DNA from: Thiotrichales bacterium
Lineage (GTDB): Bacteria; Pseudomonadota; Gammaproteobacteria; Thiomicrospirales; Thiomicrospiraceae
Length of the DNA: 47,607 nucleotides
NCBI GenBank assembly: GCA_016936535.1
Contig: JAFGXP010000032.1
Coordinates: 1 to 47,607, forward strand
Reading direction: 5' to 3'
Of this stretch, positions 8,701 to 15,921 are shown piece by piece. A program made the translations under genes and the position numbers. The stretch's first letter is position 1; each line of letters begins with the position of its first letter. The notes below the pieces were generated by a model. The model was not told where the DNA came from. It did not search any database and saw nothing but the letters and a program-made list of their open reading frames with translations.

Positions 8701-9352
8701 GATTAAGATAGGCGTCCACAACGGTGGTGCGGCCGCGAGCAATGAATTTAATGAGTCCTGAGGTTTTGGAGGAAGTTGCAATCTCGGTAAAGCCCACCGC
8801 CTCAGCCCAATGTGCGACCTGTTTTTCGTGTTCGGGGTTAAGGTAGCTGTGCATCAACACAATGGCTAAAGCTTCAATGCCTTGTTGTTTGAGTGCTTGC
8901 AGGTGTTCCAGAGTGATGCTTTCTTCAAGTGCTTCAATTTCTTGACCTTTGGCATCCAGACGTCCGGGAATTTCAATCACTGTTTGGTACAGTGGGGCCG
9001 CCGTTTTTACTTCCAGTGCAAAAAGTTCTGAGCGATGTTGGTAACCAATTTGCAAGGCATCGGCAAATCCTTGGTTTGTCACCAGAGCGACCTTAGCGCC
9101 TTTGCGCTCTAAAAGGGCATTGGTGGCAACAGTCGTGCCCAATTTTACGCTGGCAATGCGGTCTGCGGGAATGGGCGCCTTGGCAGGCAGTTGCAGAAAA
9201 TGTCGAATCCCCATTAGCACGGCATCCTGGTTGGCTTCGCGTACTTCGGACAGCAGCTTATGGGTATGCAGCTGGCCATCTGGGTCTTTTGCAATGATAT
9301 CTGTAAAAGTGCCGCCGCGATCTATCCAAAATTCCCACTGTTTTCCGCTCAT
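5762..9352 (-). CDS. oplaH: 5-oxoprolinase, fused hydantoinase A/B type
   Basis: The best start is ATG 9352, with AGAGAG 8 bases upstream; GTG 9361 is three codons earlier. The 1196-residue protein joins a HyuA half (ATP-binding; F-W-I-D-R-G-G-T-F-T-D at the N-terminus, G-F-D-M-G-G-T-S-T-D-V near 290, F-G-G-A-G-G-Q-H-A near 455) to a HyuB half (from about 690; N-N-P-F-A-G-G-T-H-L-P-D, A-G-N-V-E-T-S-Q, and the glycine-rich C-terminus H-T-P-G-G-G-G-Y-G). Full-length fusions of this kind are ATP-dependent 5-oxoprolinases, which open L-5-oxoproline to glutamate and so salvage a damage product of glutamine and glutathione metabolism. It is cytosolic. No transporter or pxpABC gene is adjacent, and it looks monocistronic. 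Confidence 0.9.
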   Translation of the reverse strand: MSGKQWEFWIDRGGTFTDIIAKDPDGQLHTHKLLSEVREANQDAVLMGIRHFLQLPAKAPIPADRIASVKLGTTVATNALLERKGAKVALVTNQGFADALQIGYQHRSELFALEVKTAAPLYQTVIEIPGRLDAKGQEIEALEESITLEHLQALKQQGIEALAIVLMHSYLNPEHEKQVAHWAEAVGFTEIATSSKTSGLIKFIARGRTTVVDAYLNPVLQRYIQQVRAELPGVDLQLMQSHGGLCQADHFRGKDAILSGPAGGMIGAIHCARLAGIEKIIGFDMGGTSTDVCHYAGELQRTLESELAGVELRVPMLDIHTVAAGGGSIIQSQLDALAVGPHSAGANPGPLAYRLNGPLTLTDANLLLGRIQAAHFPAVFGESGQQPLDKAAVERAFSDLARTLKLTAEALAEGALQIANETMAQAVQTISTQRGYDLRDHTLVSFGGAGGQHACFVAEKLGIQQILLHPYAGVLSAYGIGLAQQSAMETRTYQQALEALPSLDPELYQQRRRVKKALRAQGLEPAAYRTTLHLNYLGSDTTLDLDWQETLRPVHYTQMFEAEHLRQFGFIHDHQPIHIHSITVEALGPASQAQTLTPHCSQPAEPLEQTQTFCDGVWHKTAVYAREHLAVEQILNGPALILENTGTVYLPPNWQATQCAEGHLLLELDPSRKTHKNHNLRQVDSVLLGLYHQRFMSLAKQMGAVLAKTAHSVNIKERLDFSCALFDDQGNLIANAPHVPVHLGSMGEAVKTLIKRHGKTLQEGDSYALNNPFAGGTHLPDITVISPVFVEGILRFYVASRGHHADIGGITPGSMPAESRLLEQEGVILDCLKVVEQGKLLHKSLQQALTQAPYPVRNFNQNLHDLQAQLAANQAGILGLQALCQQADVQEVCAYMEFSLQHAEQSLQALLPQLHEGRFRYLTDQGTQVTVKITLDADKLGATFNFTGTSPQQTTNFNAPLAITRAATLYVLRTLVQQAIPLNDGFLRPIKLIVPEGCLLNPKYPAAVVAGNVETSQVITDTLYGALQVQAASQGTMNNLTFGDEQFQYYETLCGGTGAGPHYHGASAVHSHMTNSRLTDPEILEQRYPVRLKRFAIRRHSGGRGRFHGGDGCERHIEFLAPMTVSVLSNRRKAAPYGMAGGEPGKLGQHGRKRKGARTVQWLNSTFCQRFSVGDELWMHTPGGGGYGKADNQSAG

Positions 9353-9518
9353 TATTTTCACTCTCTAGACAAAATAAATGGAAATTCTGCACATAAATAA
9401 TCGCAATGACAAGCCTATTGGGAAAAATTGCTGAGCGCGGTTATGATAGAAAGCCATTTTTTACACCATTTTGCCAACGATTTGCCAAAGATTTGCCACA
9501 GTGCGCAGAGGAGTTTTC

Positions 9519-10424
9519 ATGAGTTCAAGGCCCCAAAAAAACGCGTTTCCCTATCTAAAAACCTTGGGAAATTGGCGTTTTTGGTTGCGTTGCGCGGTAC
9601 GTTTTAATCAGCAGAAAGGATTGGATGCGGTGGCGATTTTGGCTTACACCTCGCTGATTGGCATTGTGCCGATGCTTGGCGTTATGTTGGCGTTGTTTTC
9701 GGTATCGAACTACTTTGCCGAGTTTGAAGCCTTAGTCATGGGGCAGGTGGTTCAGAATTTAATGCCCAGCTCCCATCTGGTGATTCAGGATTATCTTTTG
9801 CAGTTTTCGATGCAGGCGACCCAACTCAAATGGCCGGGTCTGGTGGTGATGTTGATTACGGTGTTGATGTTGTTGTGGAAGGTGGATCAAAAGCTGAATC
9901 AGCTTTGGCCGCACGCTCGCAAACGCCGCTGGTGGGTCAGTCTGTTGCACTATTTGGGCATCAGTTTGCTTGGACCGATTTTGCTGGGCTTGAGTTTGGT
10001 GATGAGCTCGGCGATTTTGGCCTTGCCGCTGATCAACGAAACGACGCCGGTGGTGGAAAAACTCTTGTTTGGTTTAAAACTTGTGCCGGTGCTGATGAGT
10101 TGGGTTGGTTTTACGCTGTTGTTCAAATTTGTTCCTGCCGGTCGCGTATCCAGTCGCTCGGCTCTGATCGGCGGATTTTTTGCGATGGTGCAGATGGAGC
10201 TGCTCAAAGTCGGGTTTGCTTATTACATTAAACTCTTTCCCACTTACGATTTGATTTACGGCGCTTTTGCTGCGGTGCCTCTCTTTTTGCTCTGGTTGTA
10301 TTTGTTGTGGTTTGTGGTGATTTGGAATGGCGCGGTGGTGGCGACCTTAAGCGAGCAACGTTTGCAATGGTCAGCACCCGAAATGAGCGGCGCGCCTTCA
10401 AGTGTGACCCCTTCATGTCCGTGA
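9519..10424 (+). CDS. YihY/BrkB-family inner-membrane protein
   Basis: ATG 9519 is preceded by AGAGGAG; a TTG 16 codons upstream is unlikely. The 301-residue protein has about six hydrophobic segments and family landmarks such as D-A-V-A-I-L-A-Y-T-S-L-I-G-I-V-P near residue 38 and Y-D-L-I-Y-G-A-F-A-A-V-P-L-F-L-L-W-L-Y near the end. The family was once misnamed ribonuclease BN; its transport or envelope role is unresolved. Its last 10 bases overlap the start of the FecCD permease in another frame, so the two are probably translationally coupled, an uncommon partnership. Confidence 0.9.
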   Translation: MSSRPQKNAFPYLKTLGNWRFWLRCAVRFNQQKGLDAVAILAYTSLIGIVPMLGVMLALFSVSNYFAEFEALVMGQVVQNLMPSSHLVIQDYLLQFSMQATQLKWPGLVVMLITVLMLLWKVDQKLNQLWPHARKRRWWVSLLHYLGISLLGPILLGLSLVMSSAILALPLINETTPVVEKLLFGLKLVPVLMSWVGFTLLFKFVPAGRVSSRSALIGGFFAMVQMELLKVGFAYYIKLFPTYDLIYGAFAAVPLFLLWLYLLWFVVIWNGAVVATLSEQRLQWSAPEMSGAPSSVTPSCP

Positions 10425-11425
10425 GCATTCTGAGCCATAAATGGCGTTTGGCACTGCTCGGCATTAGCTTGGTGAGCGTCTCGTTTGCCCATCTTTTTTT
10501 GTCAAACACTGCTTGGGATTGGGCCACTTTAGGGTCACCTGAAAGGTGGCAGCACCATGCATTTATTTTGTGGGAGTTTCGTTTGCCGCGCTGGCTGCTG
10601 GCGATGACCGTTGGCGCGGGTTTGGCTGTGGCGGGCGTGGCGTTACAGGCTCTCTTTCGTAATCCTTTGGCGGAACCGGGTTTAGTAGGCGTAGCGAGCA
10701 GTTCAGCGTTTGGAGCCGTAAGCATTATGGTGTTAGGCGCTTGGTGGTGGCAAGAAGTGAGCTGGTGGCAAATTGGCGGCGCGGCCTTTGTGTTCGGGTT
10801 GTTGATGACGGGGTTCATTTACCGTTTGGCCACGCGACACGGACAGACCGATGTTGCTCTGATGCTGTTGGCCGGCGTGGCAATTAATGCGTTGATGGGA
10901 GCCGGCACTCAGTTATTGCTCAGTGTGGCGGATTTGGTGCAGTTGCGCAGTGTAACCTTCTGGTTGATGGGGTCTTTAGCCAATCACGGTTGGACTCCAG
11001 TCTTGGCCGTCAGTGGCGTGATGGTGTTGGCCACTCTGGGATTATGGCGTTTAGTGCAACACATGAATGCGTTTGTTTTGGGCGACAATATTGCGCGTTC
11101 CATGGGGTATCCTAGCCAAGGTTTCAAAGCGCAGGTGATGATTCTCAGTGCTTTAATGGTCAGCAGTGCAGTGGCATTGGTTGGCGTAATTGGTTTTGTC
11201 GGGCTGGTGGTGCCGCATTTGGTTCGTTTATGGGTTGGCGTTGATCATCGTTTGGTCTTACCTTTGAGTGCAATCGGTGGGGCGCTGCTTCTGGTCAGCG
11301 CCGATTGGTTAGCGCGAACCTTGCTCTATCCGTTGGAGTTGCCAATTGGTTTACTGATGGCGTTGGTTGGCGCGCCTTTCTTTCTGATTATGCTGTTAAA
11401 GCAGCGCGGTCGGTGGCAAACATGA
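10415..11425 (+). CDS. FecCD-type ABC transporter permease
   Basis: ATG 10415 overlaps the YihY stop by 10 bases; earlier starts in this frame would overlap far more. The 336-residue protein has about nine to ten membrane segments and the family signature F-R-N-P-L-A-E-P-G-L-V-G-V-A-S-S, as in BtuC, FhuB, FecD and HmuU. Such permeases pair as a dimer with two ATPase subunits and a periplasmic binding protein to import siderophore iron, haem or cobalamin. The stop overlaps the ATPase start as ATGA. No binding protein or TonB-dependent receptor is in the window, so the substrate cannot be set; haem, iron chelates or B12 are the candidates. Confidence 0.9.
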   Translation: MSVSILSHKWRLALLGISLVSVSFAHLFLSNTAWDWATLGSPERWQHHAFILWEFRLPRWLLAMTVGAGLAVAGVALQALFRNPLAEPGLVGVASSSAFGAVSIMVLGAWWWQEVSWWQIGGAAFVFGLLMTGFIYRLATRHGQTDVALMLLAGVAINALMGAGTQLLLSVADLVQLRSVTFWLMGSLANHGWTPVLAVSGVMVLATLGLWRLVQHMNAFVLGDNIARSMGYPSQGFKAQVMILSALMVSSAVALVGVIGFVGLVVPHLVRLWVGVDHRLVLPLSAIGGALLLVSADWLARTLLYPLELPIGLLMALVGAPFFLIMLLKQRGRWQT

Positions 11426-12234
11426 AAACGCTTGCTTGTCGAAATCTGGGTGTGCAGCGGGGCGCAGCACTTTTGCTTGACGGTGTGAACGCTGATTTCT
11501 TACCTGAACGGATTAGCGTGATTTTAGGGCAAAATGGCGCGGGAAAATCGACGCTACTGCAAGCGCTGGCGAAAAATCAAGCCCTGAGTGCGGGTGAGAT
11601 TCTCTGGCACGGGCAGCCGCTTGTCCAATGGAGTTGGTCGGATTTAGCCAAGATGCGCGCGCTCGTCGAGCAGCAAACCCCGTTGCCATTTGCCTTTAGT
11701 GTGCGGCAGTTGGTCAGTTTGGGTTTAGAGGTGCAGCGAGCAGAAATGGGGCCAAGCGGTCCGCTGTTACCGGCTGCTTTTCAAGGTTATTTGCAAGAGA
11801 TTTTACGGGTGTGCGATCTTTTAGCGTTGAGTGAGCGCTCGGTACTAACGCTGTCGGGCGGTGAGTTAAAACGTGCGCATTTGGCGCGCGCGCTGGCGCA
11901 AATTTGGCCACTGGATGCCAGTGGTCAGTTCCATGGCAAGTGGCTGCTGCTGGATGAGTGGAATGTGGCCTTAGACGTGCATCATCAGCAATGCTTTGCT
12001 GTGCTGTTGCGCCAGTGGTGTGCTCAAGGGCTAGGCGTCATTATGGTGTTGCACGATTTACCGCTCGCGATGCAATTGGCCGATGAGGTGTTGTTGCTGA
12101 AACAGGGCCGCGTATTAGCACAAGGCACCGCGGCGGAAATCTGGCAACCTTTATTGTTGCAAGAGGCCTTGCAAACCCGTCTTGAAGCCTTTACCCATGC
12201 CGATGGATCAACGCTTTTCCTGCCTAAACTTTAG
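11422..12234 (+). CDS. ABC transporter ATPase, FecE/HmuV-like
   Basis: The 270-residue protein begins at an ATGA overlap with the permease stop, as expected for coupled subunits. It has Walker A G-Q-N-G-A-G-K-S-T (about residue 36), a Q-loop, the signature L-S-G-G-E (about 149), Walker B W-L-L-L-D-E and the switch histidine in V-L-H-D-L. The residues after Walker B read W-N-V-A-L-D rather than the usual P-T-S-A-L-D; the catalytic glutamate is kept. The overall pattern fits HmuV/FecE-like importers. Its 3' end overlaps the convergent ATP-grasp gene by 11 bases, leaving no room for a dedicated terminator. Confidence 0.9.
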   Translation: MKTLACRNLGVQRGAALLLDGVNADFLPERISVILGQNGAGKSTLLQALAKNQALSAGEILWHGQPLVQWSWSDLAKMRALVEQQTPLPFAFSVRQLVSLGLEVQRAEMGPSGPLLPAAFQGYLQEILRVCDLLALSERSVLTLSGGELKRAHLARALAQIWPLDASGQFHGKWLLLDEWNVALDVHHQQCFAVLLRQWCAQGLGVIMVLHDLPLAMQLADEVLLLKQGRVLAQGTAAEIWQPLLLQEALQTRLEAFTHADGSTLFLPKL

Positions 12235-13132
12235 GGTAACGTTCTTGCATTAGTTCGGTGAGGACAAAATGACAATAAGCGTTCGCCATATTCAGTCCTA
12301 AGCCTTCGTGGGCGCCTTTAAACCCACCAAATGCCGACACTTCAAAGCAAACGGGGCCGGCCTCGGTCTCAGCCATATCAACCGTACAAAAGCTTAGCTT
12401 GAATTGTGCTTGTGCGCGCTGTGCCAGTTCAATGGTTTGTGCGCTGGGCTCGGCGCGGGCGTAATTGCCTCCGGCTTCGATGGTGGTGTTCCAGCTGTTG
12501 CCGTGTGCGATGCGGGCATAAGCACCTTGATACACACCGTTGAGAAACACCAAACCTAAATCGTGGCCAGGCAGTTGCAATTTTTGCTGAATGTAGAAAA
12601 AACGGTGTTTAGCATAAAAGTTGCCGAGCTGCTCTCGCACCCGACTGTCACCGTCACCCGCGCGCAGCACTTGCATGCCGCGTGCTTTAGTTGAAAACAG
12701 CGGTTTAAGAATAGCCTCTCCGTAGTGATGCACGGCTTTAAGTGCGGCTTCTGGGTCTTCGGTCATACAGGTTTTGGGCATGGGAATTTGCGCGCGGGCC
12801 AAGCTTACGCTGCCGCTCATACGGTTCACCAGACGAATGATTTCACTGGGTTTGGAATAGACGCGTACCCCGCAGCTTTCCATCAAACGCAGCATTTCTA
12901 GGCGATCCAGTACATTTGGACTATAGGTAGCGGAAATTTTTTTGATAATCACCGCGTCGAGTTCACACAGATTTTGCCCTTGATAATGCAAGCAGGGCGG
13001 CGAGAGTTCCGCCGCCACTTTGTGCAAATCAATCACCATTCTAAAGCCCGTAACCGCTGCGATTTCATCGGCCAAGATTTCAGTGGACCAGTTACCGGGC
13101 AACCCGACCACGGCAATTTTAAAAGGTTTCAC
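12224..13132 (-). CDS. RimK-like ATP-grasp enzyme, GAK-system type
   Basis: The gene starts at GTG 13132 with AAAGGA 9 bases upstream and overlaps the kinase gene stop by 14 bases. The 302-residue protein has an N-terminal substrate-binding half (about 1-105) and an ATP-grasp half: A-I-L-K-P-L-F-S-T-K-A-R-G-M holds the ATP-binding lysine and glycine-rich turn, and V-C-F-E-V-S-A-F-G-G-F-K-G replaces the metal-binding E-x-N of RimK. The sequence style matches ATP-grasp proteins named GAK-system in TIGRFAM-type annotation, from memory. ATP-grasp enzymes form amide or thioester bonds through acyl phosphates; the substrate is unknown. It is the last gene of a four-gene operon with an amphi-Trp protein, a kinase-like protein and a histidine phosphatase. 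Confidence 0.82.
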   Translation of the reverse strand: MKPFKIAVVGLPGNWSTEILADEIAAVTGFRMVIDLHKVAAELSPPCLHYQGQNLCELDAVIIKKISATYSPNVLDRLEMLRLMESCGVRVYSKPSEIIRLVNRMSGSVSLARAQIPMPKTCMTEDPEAALKAVHHYGEAILKPLFSTKARGMQVLRAGDGDSRVREQLGNFYAKHRFFYIQQKLQLPGHDLGLVFLNGVYQGAYARIAHGNSWNTTIEAGGNYARAEPSAQTIELAQRAQAQFKLSFCTVDMAETEAGPVCFEVSAFGGFKGAHEGLGLNMANAYCHFVLTELMQERYPKV

Positions 13133-14759
13133 GCAACAGTTCCTTTGGCAGCCTATAGGTGCTGTTATCTTTGGACTGATGAATCAAGTGCTCAAGCAGA
13201 TAACGTCCCTTAAAAAGCATGGATTTGGCGTGCTCTTTATCCAAGACAAAACGGGTTGAGCTGATATAAGAACGTGCCAGTCCTAAGGTCATCCGTTTGG
13301 CGTAGTCGTGATCTCGTTGGCTTTCGGCATAGTCGGCGCCAAAATCGTAAATTGCTTCCATGACCAAACGAATGCGTTGGCGAGTTTTCGGTTCAAAATA
13401 AGCCAGTCGATAAAACGAGACCATTAGCACCGAGAGATCTTGGGTGTAGTCTTGGTATTCCGAGCGATGAAGATCAACAAAGTTCACGCTGTCTTGTTCG
13501 GCGTTATAGAGAATGTTATCCACATTAAAATCGCCGTGAATATAGACCGCAAAAGGGGCTTGCAGTTCACTCTCAAGCATAGTGGCTTGTTGAATGAGTT
13601 TTTCCAATGAGACTTGTTGCGCTGTGCCGATGCGCAGCCCCTTGTCTTTGAGATTAAATTCGGGATGTACCGCATAGACGGCCGACAAGCGTTTTTGCAG
13701 TTGCGGCATAAAATTGGCCGCAATTCGTCGCGCTTGCACGGTCGTATGCCAAATCTCGCTGAGGGTGGAAAACAGGCGGTTAATTGCGGTTTGTAGGCGT
13801 TCACGCTCATCCAGCAGCAGGCTTTCAAAGGTTTCTCCACTGAGGTATTCAAACAAGAGTGCGGCCTTGTCACCTTGTTTTTGATAAGAGTAAACTTCCG
13901 GCGCAATGCCGGGAAACGCTTGATGCCAGCGTTCGATACCGAGTTTCTCATCGTGCAGTTTGTCTTTGCGCCCCTGTTTAAAGATGGCCAAGACCTGTGC
14001 TTCGGCTTCTTGCCCGGTTTGAACACTGGAAAGTGTGCAGCCAGATTTGGTTTCGCCCATTGAGTGAATGCGCAAATCTTGCGATGGCAGCTGTTGATTG
14101 AAGTCGCAGAGCGTGGCCTCTAAACTTTGATAGCGGTCAATTTGCATGAACTGTCCGAGCTTGGCGGAGAGCAGCCCCTCGCCCACCTTGAGCAGGGTGT
14201 TGCCCATAGATTGAATGTCGCGCACGATAAAACTGCACTGCAACAAGGCCGCTTGTTGTTCACAATTTTTCAGTTCCTGGCTATAGCGTTGCAACTGTTC
14301 ACGGCCGAGCTTATCGATTTGCCCTTGTAATTGACAAAGGTTGAGGGTTAGAGCCAGGTCTTCACTTTCCAATGCCGGCACAATCAAACTCAGTCCTCTG
14401 TTCAAGGTTTGCAAGGCTTGAGTGATGCGTTTTTTTTGTAACAGTTTGAGCGATTTGAGTTTTTGCAGTTCTTGACTCAGGCTGTTGAGTTGAAGCGAAA
14501 GATTCAGGAGTGAATAGGAGATATGTTCAAAACCTTGCAGCGGCAGTTGTTCACGGCCTTGACGCAGGCTGCTGTGAAACGAATGATTTAACAGGGATAG
14601 GTGAGCGTTTTCAATGTAATCCATACGCTCTTGGCTTTTAGCGAACAGGCTGGTATCTTGCCCAATTAAGCCGTCATAGACGGTTTGCAGCTGTTTCTGT
14701 AAGTCAATCAGCAGAAAACGCAGGCTGCTGTACACCTTGGAAAAATCGCGCATGGCCAT
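13119..14759 (-). CDS. PhoU-like / aminoglycoside-phosphotransferase-like fusion kinase
   Basis: The start is ATG 14759 with a GAGG site 11 bases upstream. The 546-residue protein divides in two. Residues 1-220 are all-helical, with two half-repeats; V-R-D-I-Q-S-M-G-N-T-L-L-K-V-G-E resembles the metal-binding helix of PhoU. Residues 240-546 form an APH/choline-kinase-like fold: Lys261 in A-I-F-K, catalytic loop H408-G-D410-x4-N415, and F-V-D429-L where the metal-binding Asp is expected. Catalytic residues therefore look complete. The substrate may be a small molecule or protein. Between the amphi-Trp and ATP-grasp genes it takes the place of the HprK-related kinase of described GAK systems, my inference. 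Confidence 0.78.
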   Translation of the reverse strand: MAMRDFSKVYSSLRFLLIDLQKQLQTVYDGLIGQDTSLFAKSQERMDYIENAHLSLLNHSFHSSLRQGREQLPLQGFEHISYSLLNLSLQLNSLSQELQKLKSLKLLQKKRITQALQTLNRGLSLIVPALESEDLALTLNLCQLQGQIDKLGREQLQRYSQELKNCEQQAALLQCSFIVRDIQSMGNTLLKVGEGLLSAKLGQFMQIDRYQSLEATLCDFNQQLPSQDLRIHSMGETKSGCTLSSVQTGQEAEAQVLAIFKQGRKDKLHDEKLGIERWHQAFPGIAPEVYSYQKQGDKAALLFEYLSGETFESLLLDERERLQTAINRLFSTLSEIWHTTVQARRIAANFMPQLQKRLSAVYAVHPEFNLKDKGLRIGTAQQVSLEKLIQQATMLESELQAPFAVYIHGDFNVDNILYNAEQDSVNFVDLHRSEYQDYTQDLSVLMVSFYRLAYFEPKTRQRIRLVMEAIYDFGADYAESQRDHDYAKRMTLGLARSYISSTRFVLDKEHAKSMLFKGRYLLEHLIHQSKDNSTYRLPKELLRETF

Positions 14760-14796
14760 GGTTCATCGCGCCTCTTGGCGGGCGAGCAGAGTGGGG

Positions 14797-15090
14797 TTAC
14801 TTTCCCTTTTTGCTCTTTTTGCTTTTAATAAACAGCGGAGCGCTGTCACTCTCATCCGTCAGTTGCGTGGTCCAGCTCAATTTAAGGCGCAGACTTTGTT
14901 CGCTTTTAGTTTTACTCGCGCGCAGATTCATCAGCGTGAGATGGTTGGGCGTAAGCGTTAAGGTCTCATCATCATCGGCCAGAATCACCTCGCCGTTTTC
15001 AATGCCCTGCAATAAAGCCCGAAGATAGTGAATCAACGAGTTGCGGTCTTGTAAGGATTCATGCACAAAGTATTCAGGTTTTTTTGCCAT
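14797..15090 (-). CDS. Amphi-Trp domain protein
   Basis: This 97-residue protein starts at ATG 15090, 8 bases after the phosphatase stop; the ribosome site is weak (TGAGAAAT), so coupling is likely. It shows the amphi-Trp pattern: L-Q-D-R-N-S-L-I-H-Y-L-R-A-L-L-Q-G-I-E-N-G, then A-D-D-D-E-T-L-T-L and the closing L-R-L-K-L-S-W. The Lys/Ser-rich tail is probably disordered. The domain is of unknown biochemical function; it has been noted beside ATP-grasp and kinase genes. It is likely cytosolic. The arrangement suggests it is a carrier or substrate protein acted on by its operon partners, which is inference. Confidence 0.8.
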   Translation of the reverse strand: MAKKPEYFVHESLQDRNSLIHYLRALLQGIENGEVILADDDETLTLTPNHLTLMNLRASKTKSEQSLRLKLSWTTQLTDESDSAPLFIKSKKSKKGK

Positions 15091-15098
15091 AGGATTTC

Positions 15099-15800
15099 TC
15101 AGTCTGGTTTTTCACTCTCTGGGCGTGCCTTCCATTTTCCGGCCAATAGCTCCAGTTCCAGCTGGTGGTTTTTGAGTCGGCATTCAAAAACCATCGGTTG
15201 AGCATAATGCATTGAGTAACGGCCAATTTCCGCTTTTTCCAACAAGCCAAGTTGATAGGCCGCGTAGCGGAAGGCCGCGGCATGCCCGACCATGACCACC
15301 AGCTGGTGATTATTCTGTGCCGAGGTAATCACTTGGGTCAAGGTTTGGCTTAAAAACTGGCTGAGGCGCGCTCCGGCTTGCATCAAAGATTCTGCGCCTT
15401 CAACCGGTAAACAAAAATCGGCATTGTGTTTCCAGTGCGGTGGTAAGGGCGCGCAGCGCGGATCTTGTTCCAGCACCGCTTCAATCTGTTGATGGCTTAA
15501 ATTGGCCAAACTGCCGACCGATCTTTCATTTAGGGCGCTGTGCGTACTGATTTGACAGTGGCCTTTCAGGTAGGGCTGCAACTCACGGGCAGTTTGCCAA
15601 GATCGCAATAAGGGCGAGCAAAAAAGCAGTGGGTGCAACTCCCATTCTTGGTGTTTAAGCAGTTTGCGCAGCGTTTTACCGGCCGTCTGACTTTGCTCAA
15701 TCCCTTCTGGAGTGAGCGAATAGGGCTGTAACGCACTCGGCGTTTGCGGCTGTTGGTGATAGTGCGCATGGCGCAAAAAAGCAAGATAACATCGTTTCAT
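15099..15800 (-). CDS. Histidine phosphatase (SixA/phosphoglycerate-mutase-like)
   Basis: The 233-residue protein starts at ATG 15800 (GTG 15803 is also open); no strong ribosome site is seen. It has the histidine phosphatase core: nucleophile in F-L-R10-H11-A, the second arginine in S-P-L-L-R-S-W-Q-T-A, the acid in V-E-G-A-E-S and the second histidine in M-V-G-H-A-A-A-F. The family removes phosphate through a phosphohistidine; members act on phosphohistidine proteins, sugar phosphates and nucleotides. It is the first gene of the amphi-Trp / kinase / ATP-grasp operon, suggesting that it reverses the kinase. The operon lies 121 bases after nrdB on the same strand, so read-through is possible. 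Confidence 0.85.
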   Translation of the reverse strand: MKRCYLAFLRHAHYHQQPQTPSALQPYSLTPEGIEQSQTAGKTLRKLLKHQEWELHPLLFCSPLLRSWQTARELQPYLKGHCQISTHSALNERSVGSLANLSHQQIEAVLEQDPRCAPLPPHWKHNADFCLPVEGAESLMQAGARLSQFLSQTLTQVITSAQNNHQLVVMVGHAAAFRYAAYQLGLLEKAEIGRYSMHYAQPMVFECRLKNHQLELELLAGKWKARPESEKPD

Positions 15801-15870
15801 CACATCAGTTTAGCGGCCGCATATGACAAAAGAGGTATCGACAGATGAAAGATTTGTGACGAGGGCGATA

Positions 15871-15894
15871 ACACCCAGCCGATGCGCTGGGTGT
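15871..15894 (-). other. GC-rich hairpin between nrdB and the phosphatase operon
   Basis: ACACCCAGC and GCTGGGTGT form a perfect 9-bp stem with a 6-base loop, 27 bases after the nrdB stop. No T-run follows on the minus strand, so it may be a 3' stabilising hairpin or a partial transcription barrier rather than a classical terminator. Confidence 0.5.
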
Positions 15895-15921
15895 GGACAT
15901 CAAGGAGCTAAAGCGAAGCGG

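Noticed and set aside
10228-10818. A 196-codon minus-strand frame across the YihY and permease genes
   Set aside because: Antisense to two well-supported genes; composition is Lys/Pro/Thr-rich as expected from shadow translation.
13484-14026. A 180-codon minus-strand frame inside the kinase gene
   Set aside because: Same strand but different frame of a gene with intact kinase motifs; no start signal.
12224-15800. The four-gene operon as an antiphage defence system
   Set aside because: No nuclease, sensor or toxin-like domain, and no other defence or mobile genes nearby; a metabolic or modification role fits better.
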